From the IMG/VR virus record IMGVR_UViG_3300032177_000015, positions 1-51,993 of that record: DNA of 51,993 bases. One strand, given 5' to 3'. Below the pieces are notes generated by a model, which ran no database searches, was not told the origin of the DNA, and saw only the letters and a list, made by a program, of their open reading frames with translations. Position numbers and translations under genes: made by a program. Positions 25,633 to 34,361 of the stretch are shown in pieces. Each line of letters opens with the position of its first letter. Positions within the stretch are counted from its first letter, which is position 1. The stretch comes from a virus.

Positions 25633-25634
25633 TA

Positions 25635-26741
25635 ATGCAAATAATTTATAATAATATACCCTTTGAAATTGCAGAGTTATATCAACCTATTTATAATTTT
25701 AATGAAGTACAAGAGTATAAAAGAAATAGTAATGATAGATGGAAAACTATTCTACAAGCAGAAGAAGGATATAATAACAATAAAATGTTTGAAGGTAGTA
25801 TTTGTGATTGGGGATGTAGTCTTGGTTATTTTTCTTTTAAATTAGCAGAAAAAACAAAAAAAATAATAACTGCTATTGATTACGACTATAATAATATATT
25901 ATTATGTAATGAAATAAGAAAATTTAATCAAATTAAAAATGTAGAATTTTTAACTGGTATAATACCAGAAGCAATTCCTGAAAATTATGAATCTCATATT
26001 ATTTTATCAACCCTACATCATTTTCAAAAAAATTATAAATTACCCAATGAAGTTTATGAAAAAATAAAAAACTCAACTACTATTTATTTAGAATTAGCGC
26101 ATTGTAATGAATCACCTAGTTGGGCAAATAAACTACTTCCTGAAGATTATGAATCTCTTTCCCCTATTCATACATTATTTAATTATATAACTAATCAATT
26201 TTTAACTCATACAGTTAGACTTATTGGTGTACATAAAACTCATATAGGGAGTCTTAGACCATTATTTCAATTAAAAAAACATATTTCAGAAAAAATAGAA
26301 ACTGAATTATTTACTGGAATTATTTATGATAGATTTTTATTGCCTTATATAGACTTTGGAGATTTTTCTTTAACTCTTCAAGGAAAACTAGCTCATGGAA
26401 AAAGAGAAAAACAAGGAATATCATACGCTTTTGCAAAAGATGTATTAAATGAAAAATATTTTTTAAAATTTATTAATAATGTTTTAACTAAAAAATCAAA
26501 ATTTATTAATGGATTTTTATTAAGTGATATAATTAAATTTGGATTACTTCCTTATTATGATAGATTTAAAATAAAAACTCAACTTACAAAATATAATTCT
26601 ACCAATCATACAGATCCACATACTTGGAATTTTTTTATTACTGAACAATCAGAAGTAATTCCTATTGATTTTAATGAATATACAACAACAACAAATGAAA
26701 ATCTAAATGCCTTTATCTCAATATTAATACAAACTATTTGA
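25635..26741 (+). CDS. SAM methyltransferase fused to a phosphotransferase/kinase-like C-terminus
   Basis: The N-terminal half is a class I methyltransferase: SICDWGCSLGYFSFKLA (motif I, 55-71), ITAIDYDYNNILLC (acidic D82/D84) and IILSTLHHF (motif IV region). Near the end, HTDPHTWNFF (H325, D327, N332) followed by VIPIDFNEY (D345) reproduces the catalytic loop and metal-binding Asp of aminoglycoside-phosphotransferase/choline-kinase-like enzymes ('H-G-D-x-H-x-x-N ... I-D-F/W-x'). A single protein could methylate and phosphorylate a sugar or lipid, but the kinase ATP-binding lobe is not obvious between them, so the second activity is inference. It lies 2 nt after the previous stop. Confidence 0.65.
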   Translation: MQIIYNNIPFEIAELYQPIYNFNEVQEYKRNSNDRWKTILQAEEGYNNNKMFEGSICDWGCSLGYFSFKLAEKTKKIITAIDYDYNNILLCNEIRKFNQIKNVEFLTGIIPEAIPENYESHIILSTLHHFQKNYKLPNEVYEKIKNSTTIYLELAHCNESPSWANKLLPEDYESLSPIHTLFNYITNQFLTHTVRLIGVHKTHIGSLRPLFQLKKHISEKIETELFTGIIYDRFLLPYIDFGDFSLTLQGKLAHGKREKQGISYAFAKDVLNEKYFLKFINNVLTKKSKFINGFLLSDIIKFGLLPYYDRFKIKTQLTKYNSTNHTDPHTWNFFITEQSEVIPIDFNEYTTTTNENLNAFISILIQTI

Positions 26742-26754
26742 GGTTGAAAAATCA

Positions 26755-27759
26755 ATGACTATTGGAACTCGTATTATTCTTGAAAATAGAAAACCATTAG
26801 AAACTCTATTGCCATTAGAGGCTCCATTAGTACTTTTTATAGACCCTTCTGATTGGTGCTGTCTTAAATGTTTGTTTTGTCCAACCTCTGATAAAAAATT
26901 AATGAAGAAAGTTAATCGTCCCTTACAATCAATGAATTTTTCATTATTTACTTCAATTATAGATGATCTATTACAATTTAAAACTAAAATTAAAGTAGTT
27001 AGACTTTATGGACATGGTGAACCACTACTTAATATTAATTTTAGTAGAATGATTAAATATGCTAAACAATCAAATAGAGTAGAAATGGTAGATACTACAA
27101 CTAATGCTATTTGTTTATATCCTCAATTAAACTTAGAATTAATTGCATCAGGAATAGATAGAATAAATATTTCAGTTAATGGATTGAGTGATGAACAATA
27201 TCACAAATTTACTAGAGTTAAAATAGATTTTAAAAAATATGTTGAGCATATAAAACATTTATATGAAAATAAAAAACAGTGTTATATATTTATAAAAATA
27301 AATGGAGATACAATTTCTAAAGAGGATGAACAAAAATTTTTAGAAATATTTGAACCAATTGCGGATGCAGTAGCAGTTGAAAAATCTATGGCCTGTTGGC
27401 AAAGTTTTAAACCAAAAGGATTTTTAAGATCAGATGATACTATAGGAATTTATGGACAATCACTCAAAGAAGAAGCTCTGGTTTGTCCATATATAATGTA
27501 TTCTCTTTTTATACATAGTGATGGATTGGTATCTTCTTGTTTTTTAGATTGGAATAGAAAATTGAAAATAGGAGATATTAATACTACTTCAATTTATGAT
27601 ATATGGAATGGAGAACAATTAAAAAATTTTAGAAATTTTATGTTAGAAGGCAAACGTAAATCACATCGTTATTGTAAAAATTGTGATCAATTAAAAAAAG
27701 GTATGCCATCAAATATAGATAATTATGCAGAAGAATTAATAAAAAAATATAATTTTTAG
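26755..27759 (+). CDS. Radical-SAM enzyme with SPASM-like C-terminus
   Basis: C35-x3-C39-x2-C42 within DPSDWCCLKCLFCPTS is the radical-SAM [4Fe-4S] ligand motif. RLYGHGEPLLN (about 83-93) matches the 'G-G-E-P' SAM-binding motif with His for Gly. The C-terminal part has further cysteines (VCPYIMYSLFIHSDGLVSSC and RYCKNCDQL), separated as in SPASM/Twitch domains, which carry extra iron-sulphur clusters; 'G-D-I-x-x-x-S-I-x-D-I-W-N' is typical of that tail. It could perform a radical modification of a sugar, peptide or lipid. Its place among glycosyltransferases points to unusual glycan chemistry. Confidence 0.8.
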   Translation: MTIGTRIILENRKPLETLLPLEAPLVLFIDPSDWCCLKCLFCPTSDKKLMKKVNRPLQSMNFSLFTSIIDDLLQFKTKIKVVRLYGHGEPLLNINFSRMIKYAKQSNRVEMVDTTTNAICLYPQLNLELIASGIDRINISVNGLSDEQYHKFTRVKIDFKKYVEHIKHLYENKKQCYIFIKINGDTISKEDEQKFLEIFEPIADAVAVEKSMACWQSFKPKGFLRSDDTIGIYGQSLKEEALVCPYIMYSLFIHSDGLVSSCFLDWNRKLKIGDINTTSIYDIWNGEQLKNFRNFMLEGKRKSHRYCKNCDQLKKGMPSNIDNYAEELIKKYNF

Positions 27760-27770
27760 GAAATATTAAA

Positions 27771-28619
27771 ATGGGATTATTACTTCCTCAAATAGAATAT
27801 ACAATTAAAACATGTAAAGAAAATAATATAACAGGATCAATATTAAGTTTAGGAAGATTAGATTATTTTATTAATTTTGAACAATTTGAAAAATTAATGA
27901 TAAAATATGAATTAGCATATTATGTTAATACTACATTAAAATTTTTTGATTCAAAAATAGATACTGCTGTTAAGAACTTAATTGAACAACATAAACATAT
28001 GAGTCTTTCAAAACAAACAATAATAGCATATCCTTGTATAAGTGATACTCTTTTTTATACAGCTTTAGGTTTTGAAATAATGGATTCAATTGATGTTCAA
28101 GGTACAGCAACAATTATTTTTAATTTAAATAATAAAGGTATTATTGATATTATTGATAAAAGATATAATCTAGTTATTGATGCAGGAGTAATGGAACATG
28201 TATTTGATATACGTAGTGTATTTTTAAATTCTACTGATTTATTAACTCCTGAAGGATATATAATACATATATTACCAGCTAATAATACTATGGATCATGG
28301 ATTTTATCAATTTTCTCCAACATTATTTAATGATTATTATTTGACGAATAAATATGAAATAATAAATAATATTATTTTAGAATTACTTCCAAATAAATAT
28401 TCAAGATCTACTTTTTTTGTCGATAGATGGGATTATTATAGATTAATTGAATATGATCCTTATTTTTTTGGTAAAAATAGTTTTGGACAGTTATCTGATA
28501 ATATATATTATGTAATGATGTGTGCAAAAAAACAAATAAATTCTTTAAGAGATCAAGCTCCACATCAATATGCTTTTGCTGGAAATCCTATAATTTCTCC
28601 ATGGTATTGTAGTAGATAA
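27771..28619 (+). CDS. Methyltransferase-like protein
   Basis: The 282-residue protein has a central segment resembling class I methyltransferases from motif IV on: YNLVIDAGVMEHVFDIRSVF, then LLTPEGYIIHILPANNTMDH, then GFYQFSPTLFNDYYLTN, like the 'D-x-V-x-x-x-x-x-x-E-H-x' wording of small-molecule methyltransferases. The N-terminal glycine motif is degenerate (TGSILSLGRLDYF), so SAM binding is uncertain. Proteins of this type are common in polysaccharide loci. It starts 12 nt after the radical-SAM stop and precedes an FkbM gene. Confidence 0.6.
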   Translation: MGLLLPQIEYTIKTCKENNITGSILSLGRLDYFINFEQFEKLMIKYELAYYVNTTLKFFDSKIDTAVKNLIEQHKHMSLSKQTIIAYPCISDTLFYTALGFEIMDSIDVQGTATIIFNLNNKGIIDIIDKRYNLVIDAGVMEHVFDIRSVFLNSTDLLTPEGYIIHILPANNTMDHGFYQFSPTLFNDYYLTNKYEIINNIILELLPNKYSRSTFFVDRWDYYRLIEYDPYFFGKNSFGQLSDNIYYVMMCAKKQINSLRDQAPHQYAFAGNPIISPWYCSR

Positions 28620-28629
28620 AGAGGTTAAG

Positions 28630-29310
28630 ATGCAAAATAATAAATTAATATTTGATTTAGGTTTTTGTGATGGAGCAGACACCGAGTATTATTTATCAAA
28701 AGGATATGAGGTAGTAGCAGTAGAAGGTAACCCCAATTTAACTGAAATAGGAAATAAAAAATTTAAAGATGAAATAAATAAAGGTCAATTAATTCTTTTA
28801 AATAATGTAGTATCTGATGAAATAACTAAAATAGATTTTTATATTCATCCAACTAAATTAGAATGGGGAAGTATCTATCAACATATTGCAGAACAAGATG
28901 GAGAAACAAGTACTAAAATAATAGTTGAGTCAATAAATATAAGTAGTCTTTTTGAAAAGTATGGAATACCATATTATATGAAAGTTGATATAGAAGGTTG
29001 TGATATAATAACTTCCTTTCATTTAAGGTTTGCTAAAGAAAAACCTAAATTTGTTTCTTTTGAATTAAATAAAATAGATTATATGCATTTATTTATAAAT
29101 CTTCAAAAAGCTGGGTATAAATATTTTCAGTTAAGAAATCAGGCCAATAATACACCATTAAGTTCAGGTTTATTTGGACAATTACTTCCTTTAGATAAAT
29201 GGGTTAGTGCTGATATCGCTTTAGATAGGTATATAAAATTTAATGAATTACGAGGATTAGATAGAGAAAATTTAAGTTTTGGATGGTTGGATATACATGC
29301 TCAACAATAA
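28630..29310 (+). CDS. FkbM-family methyltransferase
   Basis: The 226-residue protein is a compact FkbM enzyme. The N-terminal LIFDLGFCDGADTEYYLSKG holds motif I, VVAVEGNPNLTEIG supplies the conserved acidic residue, and KVDIEGCDIITSF is the FkbM signature ('K-x-D-V-E-G-x-x-x-x-x-L') with all key residues present, unlike the FkbM gene at 23282. It would methylate a hydroxyl of the glycan. RBS GAGG upstream; the next gene starts inside its 3' end. Confidence 0.8.
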   Translation: MQNNKLIFDLGFCDGADTEYYLSKGYEVVAVEGNPNLTEIGNKKFKDEINKGQLILLNNVVSDEITKIDFYIHPTKLEWGSIYQHIAEQDGETSTKIIVESINISSLFEKYGIPYYMKVDIEGCDIITSFHLRFAKEKPKFVSFELNKIDYMHLFINLQKAGYKYFQLRNQANNTPLSSGLFGQLLPLDKWVSADIALDRYIKFNELRGLDRENLSFGWLDIHAQQ

Positions 29311-30931
29311 AATATTATTTATAATTCCTCCCTATCTTCCATTTGATGAATATAAACCTTCTAAAGTAGGACAAAAATTACCAACCTTAACACCACCTTA
29401 TGGAGTATTATCTATTATTTCATACATAAATCAAAATAAAGAATATAATATAGAAATTTTAGATTTAAATTATGAGATATTAAATACACCCAATTTAGAA
29501 GTAAATATATATCAAGAATATATTATTAACATAGTTACAATAAAATTAAAATCTTTTGATCCTAAATACATCTGTATTTCAGCTCTATTTAATACTAGTT
29601 TTCCTCATATGAAATATTTATGTCCTATAATTAAAGAAATATTACCAGAAAATATTCTTATTATTGGTGGTGGATTAGCTACAAATTTATATGAAGATTT
29701 ATTTACTGAAATTTCTTGTATTGATATTCTATGTTATGGTGAAGGAGAATTACCTTTTAAAAAATTATTAGATGATAAAGAGAATAAGCAAGTACATGAA
29801 ATAAGTAAATCTTTAATAACAAAAAAATCATTAAAATTAAATATTAAACCTGAATATGATTTTATTTATAATCTTGATGATATTCCAATTATTAATTTTA
29901 CTTATATAAATTTAAAAAAATATAATGGACGATCTTATGTAGATAAAGATTCTAATAAAATAGAAGTAAGTATTCATACTTCACGTGGATGCCCTTATAA
30001 TTGTTGTTATTGTAGTAATTATATCGTTCATGGTAAAAAAATTAGAATAATGTCTAATGAAAGATTTTTAGAAACTATTAAATATTACATTAATAATTAT
30101 AAAATGAATACTCTTCTTATTGAAGATGATCATTTTCTTGCTAATAAAGAAAGAGCTTTATATTTATTAGAAGAAATTAGAAAATTAAATATTAATATAG
30201 AATTCCCTAATGGTATTGCTGTTTTTAAAATAGATGAAGAAATAGCAAAAGCATTGGCAGATACTAAAATAAAATTACTTCCTTTAGCTATTGAATCTGG
30301 GTCAGAATATGTTTTACATAAAATAATAAATAAACCTCTTAAAAAAGAACAAATATATAAAGCTGTAAAATTATTAAAAAAATATAATATAAGACTTCAT
30401 GCATTTATTGTAATTGGTTTTCCCAATGAATATGATAAACATAGAAAAGAAACTTTAGATTTATTACTTGATATAGGGATAGATTGGGCTCATATATTTA
30501 TTGTTGTTCCTATTGCTGGAAGCCGATTATATCAACAATGTAAAGATAATGGATATTTACTAACTACTGACTATAATAAATATACTGTATCTAATTGTAA
30601 TATCAAAGCACCTGGAGTAAAACCAGAACAAATAGAAGAATATGCTCAGTATATGAATTTAATTGTAAATTTTTTAGAAAATACTAATTATAAAAATAAT
30701 AGATATGATATTTGTTTACCTTATTTTCAAAATGTAGTTAATCATTATCCTAGTCATGCAATTGCTCATTATATGTTATATAAAATATATATTAAAAGTA
30801 AAATATTAAATAATATAGAAAAAGCTGAATATCATTATAATTTGTTTAATAATTTAAAAATTAATAATGAATTTTATAAAAAAATAATAGATAAATTTAA
30901 AAAAGAAGGTTATAATTTTGATAGATTATAG
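29297..30931 (+). CDS. B12-binding-domain-type radical-SAM enzyme
   Basis: The ATG at 29297 is preferred to an in-frame TTG at 29279; it overlaps the preceding gene by 14 nt. Residues about 1-150 have the cobalamin-binding-like Rossmann fold seen in B12-radical-SAM proteins (PPYGVLSIISYI; ILIIGGGLATNLYEDLF; ILCYGEGELPFKKLL), although the DxHxxG cobalamin motif is not apparent. The radical-SAM ligands are in SRGCPYNCCYCS (C-x3-C-x2-C). VIGFPNE and the downstream TIM-barrel strands follow. The last 100 residues resemble a TPR pair (YFQNVVNHYPSHAIAHYMLY). Relatives methylate unactivated carbons or modify lipids and antibiotics. Confidence 0.8.
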   Translation: MLNNKILFIIPPYLPFDEYKPSKVGQKLPTLTPPYGVLSIISYINQNKEYNIEILDLNYEILNTPNLEVNIYQEYIINIVTIKLKSFDPKYICISALFNTSFPHMKYLCPIIKEILPENILIIGGGLATNLYEDLFTEISCIDILCYGEGELPFKKLLDDKENKQVHEISKSLITKKSLKLNIKPEYDFIYNLDDIPIINFTYINLKKYNGRSYVDKDSNKIEVSIHTSRGCPYNCCYCSNYIVHGKKIRIMSNERFLETIKYYINNYKMNTLLIEDDHFLANKERALYLLEEIRKLNINIEFPNGIAVFKIDEEIAKALADTKIKLLPLAIESGSEYVLHKIINKPLKKEQIYKAVKLLKKYNIRLHAFIVIGFPNEYDKHRKETLDLLLDIGIDWAHIFIVVPIAGSRLYQQCKDNGYLLTTDYNKYTVSNCNIKAPGVKPEQIEEYAQYMNLIVNFLENTNYKNNRYDICLPYFQNVVNHYPSHAIAHYMLYKIYIKSKILNNIEKAEYHYNLFNNLKINNEFYKKIIDKFKKEGYNFDRL

Positions 30932-31892
30932 GGATAAAAAATGGTTAATAATGCAACCAATAGAAGGAGGAAGATGGTCTACTCCTAATTTTAATGCACC
31001 TTGGAATGATGATTGCAATATTGCTTTAGGTAAATTATTACAATGTGGAGCAAGTCATATAAATAATGTAGATATAGATATGACAGCTGATATATATATT
31101 TTACTTTCAGCTTATACACATACTTATGAACATGAAATAGAATTTATTAAAAAAGTTAAAGCAAATGGATCTAAAGTAATCTTATCAATATCATCTGATT
31201 ATAAATTTCTTACAGGTGATAATTTAATAAATAAAAATGGTATTATATATACAGCATTATGTAAGGAAGTTGATATTATTATGTCTGGAATTCCATCACA
31301 CATGAAATTCTTTGGTAGATATCAACATAAAGTTATAGATATGGGAATGTTTCTTGAAAGGGTAAATTTTTCTTTACCATATGAACAAAGAGATATCGAT
31401 ATTCTTTTATCAGGATCAATTAATAGAAATGAAATAACATTAGCCTTTGCTATTGAAATAATGTTGATGCTTAAAGAGAAATATCCAGATAAAAGAATTG
31501 TTTATCCTACAAATAGAAAAAATATTTTACAACCATTATACCCTGAAATTGAATTTCAAGATGCAATAACTACTAATAATCGAGGATTAATTCCTTGGTT
31601 ATCTAAATCAAAAGTATATATAAATCCTGATGCTAGACCAGGACCAGGAAGAGCGATAATAGAATCTTTTTATTCACGAACCCCTTATATTAGCAGTACT
31701 ATGTGCTATGCTTCAAAATATTATCCAGATTTTACTTATAATCATATGAATATAGAAAAAATAGTTAATCAATATGATAAATTATTAAATTCAAATAGAG
31801 AAGAAATACTTAAAAAATCAGAACAATTAGCAGAAGAAGATTATTTTGATAATGCTATACAACGAATTATGAATACTCTATATTCAGACTAA
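30918..31892 (+). CDS. Glycosyltransferase-like protein (GT-B fold, donor half)
   Basis: The TTG start at 30918 has AGAAGG upstream and overlaps the radical-SAM stop; KKWLIMQPIEGGRWSTP gives a natural first strand. The C-terminal half (IDILLSGSINRNEI; KRIVYPTNRKN; GLIPWLSKSKVYINPDARPG; RAIIESFYSRTPYISSTMCY) matches the donor-binding half of glycosyltransferases that share 'x-x-x-S-K-x-x-x-x-P-x-x-x-E-x-x-x-x-x-x-P'. The E of AIIESF is the likely donor-site acid. No clear acceptor-loop motif was seen, so substrate is unknown. Confidence 0.6.
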   Translation: MIDYRDKKWLIMQPIEGGRWSTPNFNAPWNDDCNIALGKLLQCGASHINNVDIDMTADIYILLSAYTHTYEHEIEFIKKVKANGSKVILSISSDYKFLTGDNLINKNGIIYTALCKEVDIIMSGIPSHMKFFGRYQHKVIDMGMFLERVNFSLPYEQRDIDILLSGSINRNEITLAFAIEIMLMLKEKYPDKRIVYPTNRKNILQPLYPEIEFQDAITTNNRGLIPWLSKSKVYINPDARPGPGRAIIESFYSRTPYISSTMCYASKYYPDFTYNHMNIEKIVNQYDKLLNSNREEILKKSEQLAEEDYFDNAIQRIMNTLYSD

Positions 31893-31925
31893 ACAATTAT
31901 TTTTAAATTATAAGGAGAAGTTAAG

Positions 31926-32675
31926 TTGAAAATTTTATATATGAGTCTTTTTCCAGAGCAAAATAATTGTCATGAAATAGAAAATTTAAACTATTTTATG
32001 GAGTCATCTAAATATAATAAAATATCTAATTTATTTACTTATCGATTATTTTCTTGTCATAATCAAATGACAAAAAATCTTCAAGATATTTTATCATGCA
32101 CAGAATGCCCTGAAGAGAATTTATTTAATTTTGAAACATATAATATACAAGTTACAAAATTACCTTTTGATGCTATTTATAAAGAAAATATGAATGAAAA
32201 AAATGCTCATGAAGTTGGATGGGCAAAACAAAGAATATATATGTTTATGAATATTAAGAAAGTACTTACTTCTTTTGATTATATTTTTTATATTGATGCT
32301 GATATAAAAATTGATGCTAATGATATATATAAATTATGTAAAATTCTTGAAAGAAAAAATAAAGAAATAATTCCATATATTATAAATATCCCATATATTA
32401 TAAAATCTAAAAAACAAGTAATGTCTGATAGTTTTGGTTGTTTCATCTTACCTATTAAAATATTAAATAATATAATAGATATAACACAAAATCTTTATGA
32501 AGTAATAAATGATGGTGAAAAATTATATAGAAGATATGCTCCAGATTGGATATTAAGAAAATTATTACTTCGAGAAGGATGTAAAGAAATACGAGGAGAT
32601 AGTTGTAATACTAAACACTATTTAAATAATACTAATTTTTATGAATTTGATTCAAATAAAATAACTTTCAATTAA
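31926..32675 (+). CDS. GT-A-type glycosyltransferase (DXD motif)
   Basis: The TTG start follows AAGGAGAAG. Residues 118-127 (FDYIFYIDADIKI) carry a D124-A-D126 motif, the metal and nucleotide-sugar binding 'DXD' of GT-A enzymes, after an alpha/beta N-terminal half. SFGCFILPIK and YAPDWILRKLLL resemble the acceptor-side segments of GT-A family members. Its stop lies 9 nt before the TnpB gene, so the usual operon spacing is kept despite the insertion. The sugar is unknown. Confidence 0.65.
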   Translation: MKILYMSLFPEQNNCHEIENLNYFMESSKYNKISNLFTYRLFSCHNQMTKNLQDILSCTECPEENLFNFETYNIQVTKLPFDAIYKENMNEKNAHEVGWAKQRIYMFMNIKKVLTSFDYIFYIDADIKIDANDIYKLCKILERKNKEIIPYIINIPYIIKSKKQVMSDSFGCFILPIKILNNIIDITQNLYEVINDGEKLYRRYAPDWILRKLLLREGCKEIRGDSCNTKHYLNNTNFYEFDSNKITFN

Positions 32676-32684
32676 ATTAAAATT

Positions 32685-33911
32685 ATGAAAATAAATAAAG
32701 CCTATAAAATAAGAATCTATCCAAATATAATTCAAAAAGAAACTTTTGAGAAGTATTTTGGTGTCTGTAGATTTGTTTGGAATTCAGTCTTAGGTTATAA
32801 AATTGACTCCTATAAACATGGAATAAAATATTCAGCCTATAATGCTATAAAAGATTTTACTATTATTAAAAAATTAGAAGGTTATGAATGGATGAATGAA
32901 ATAGATTCTCAGGTTTTACAGCAATCAATTTTAAATCTAGAAAAAGCCTATTTAAACTTTTTTAGAAGAGTAAAACAAGGTAAAAAAGAATTAGGTTTTC
33001 CTAAATTTAAGAGTAAACATAAAAGACAAAATTCTTTTAGAGTACCCAAGGATTTTAAAATAGATTTTAAAAATAAAAAAATTAAAATTCCAAAAATTGA
33101 TTGGATTAAATTTAAGGATAAGAGAATTTTCGATTCAAAAATAAAATCTATTACAATTTCAAAAAACAAATGTAATCAATACTTTGCTTCTATTTTAGTT
33201 GAAAAAGATTTTGAAATAAATCTTCCAATTGAGATTCAAGAATCAAAAGTTTTTAGTGCTGATATGTCTTGTAAAAATTTTCTTGTAAGTTCAGAAATGG
33301 AATTTGAAAATCAAAAATTTTATCGAAGAAAAGAAAGAAGATTAAAAATTAGACATAGAAAATTTTCAAAGAAAAAGAACGATTCAAATAATTTTGAAAA
33401 ACAAAGAGTGGTTTTAGCTAAAACTTATTTGAACATTACAAATCAAAGAACAGGGTTTCAATGGAATTTAGCCCATGAATTAGTTTCAAAGTTTGATGTT
33501 TTAATATTTGAGGATTTAAATATTGAAGGAATGAAGCAATTCAATAAAGGTATTTCAAAAACAGTAACACTTGATTTTAGTTTTTCAGAATTTTTAACCA
33601 ATCTCAAATGGAAAGCATTTAAAGCAAATAAACATTTTGTAACAACTGACAGATGGTTTCCAAGTAGTAAACTTTGTTCAAATTGTGGACAAGTTAAGAA
33701 AGAACTTTTATTGTCAGAACGGACGTATATTTGTGATTGTGGACTAGAAATTGATAGGGATTTAAATGCTTCAATAAATATTAAAAGAGAAGGAATAAAC
33801 CTTTTAAAAAATTCTACTGTTATCAAAACAGAAAGTTACGCTTGTGGAAATATGAGTGAAGATTTAAATAACTCAGCCCAAGAAATATATTATTTAAAAG
33901 GTTTTTACTAA
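32685..33911 (+). CDS. tnpB: TnpB-type RNA-guided nuclease (IS200/IS605 family), intact
   Basis: The 408-residue protein has the TnpB domain order: N-terminal helix-turn-helix/WED part (KAYKIRIYPN; FGVCRFVWN), Lys/Arg-rich middle, and a split RuvC nuclease with D193 (SADMSCKNF), E276 (LIFEDLNIEG) and D357/D359 (EIDRDLNASINI). The zinc ribbon is C331-x2-C334 and C350-x-C352. All catalytic residues are present. Known TnpBs are guided by an RNA from their 3' end to cut DNA and favour retention of the element. No tnpA is adjacent. It sits inside the glycan operon, 9 nt after a glycosyltransferase stop, without an obvious left-end hairpin. Its last codons (TAC TAA TAA ATA) double as an exact late promoter. 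Confidence 0.9.
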   Translation: MKINKAYKIRIYPNIIQKETFEKYFGVCRFVWNSVLGYKIDSYKHGIKYSAYNAIKDFTIIKKLEGYEWMNEIDSQVLQQSILNLEKAYLNFFRRVKQGKKELGFPKFKSKHKRQNSFRVPKDFKIDFKNKKIKIPKIDWIKFKDKRIFDSKIKSITISKNKCNQYFASILVEKDFEINLPIEIQESKVFSADMSCKNFLVSSEMEFENQKFYRRKERRLKIRHRKFSKKKNDSNNFEKQRVVLAKTYLNITNQRTGFQWNLAHELVSKFDVLIFEDLNIEGMKQFNKGISKTVTLDFSFSEFLTNLKWKAFKANKHFVTTDRWFPSSKLCSNCGQVKKELLLSERTYICDCGLEIDRDLNASINIKREGINLLKNSTVIKTESYACGNMSEDLNNSAQEIYYLKGFY

Positions 33912-33917
33912 TAAATA
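33906..33917 (+). promoter_or_regulatory. Late promoter, exact TACTAATAAATA, overlapping the tnpB stop codon
   Basis: An exact plus-strand copy whose TAC-TAA-TAA supplies the last Tyr and stop codons of tnpB. It points to the 93-aa gene at 34013 (95 nt away), which ends in its own terminator. Confidence 0.6.
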
Positions 33918-33923
33918 ATATTA

Positions 33924-33943
33924 TTCATGCTTTACAGTATGAA
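33924..33943 (+). repeat. Hairpin downstream of tnpB, possible transposon right end
   Basis: TTCATG-CTTTACAG-TATGAA forms a 6-bp stem (one G-T pair) 13 nt after the tnpB stop, where IS200/IS605 elements carry the right-end hairpin that also forms part of the guide-RNA scaffold. The loop CTTTA is reminiscent of the CTTTAG loop of the other element. Confidence 0.35.
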
Positions 33944-33973
33944 CGATAATTAAATGATATAGAGGGCACTCTT

Positions 33974-33993
33974 AATTGTTTTATAAAACAATT
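33974..33993 (+). repeat. 20-nt perfect palindrome in the leader of the 93-aa gene
   Basis: AATTGTTTTATAAAACAATT is exactly self-complementary and followed by TTAT and then a strong GGGGG ribosome-binding region. It may stabilise the mRNA leader, act as an operator, or terminate transcription from upstream weakly. Confidence 0.4.
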
Positions 33994-34012
33994 TTATCAG
34001 GGGGTATTTTTA

Positions 34013-34294
34013 ATGTTTAAAACATGGAGAAAAGTTAAAACTCTTCAAGACACTGTAACTGCTGCAGAAGTAACAGCTACAAAAAAAATTATGTTTGTAG
34101 GTACAGGAGTTCCAGCACATGCAACAGATCCTTTTGCATATACACTTGGAATTAAAAGAGGAGAAGTAGATTATTCGTTTAAAACAAAACATGCATATAG
34201 TACTGCATCAGGAGCAGTTGTTATTTATAATAATAGTTCCGATTATGTTCTCACAGCAGGGGATGTAGTTACTATTATAGGTACTTACGTGTAA
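34013..34294 (+). CDS. 93-aa beta-rich protein in its own late-type transcription unit
   Basis: The protein (MFKTWRKVKTLQDTVTAAEV...DYVLTAGDVVTIIGTYV) is Thr/Val/Ala-rich with strand-turn patterns, no signal and no cysteine. It has an unusually strong CAGGGGG ribosome-binding site, an exact late promoter 95 nt upstream and a classic terminator 11 nt after its stop, so it is designed for separate, high expression. Small, abundant beta proteins of this kind are often capsid or tail decoration proteins; that is inference. It interrupts the glycan operon and may be the protein whose modification the operon provides. No homologue recognised. Confidence 0.65.
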   Translation: MFKTWRKVKTLQDTVTAAEVTATKKIMFVGTGVPAHATDPFAYTLGIKRGEVDYSFKTKHAYSTASGAVVIYNNSSDYVLTAGDVVTIIGTYV

Positions 34295-34304
34295 CCCACC
34301 AGTT

Positions 34305-34332
34305 AAACTCCTTTTGAAATATAAAGGAGTTT
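34305..34332 (+). terminator. Intrinsic terminator
   Basis: AAACTCCTTT and AAAGGAGTTT pair over 10 bp around an 8-nt loop, followed by TTTTAAAAAA. With two G/C-rich steps it is the clearest terminator in the window. Confidence 0.85.
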
Positions 34333-34361
34333 TTTAAAAAATAGATCATTAGGAGAATTTT

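Noticed and set aside
32948-33826. Long minus-strand frames opposite tnpB
   Set aside because: They are antisense shadows of an intact, clearly recognisable TnpB with all catalytic and zinc residues.
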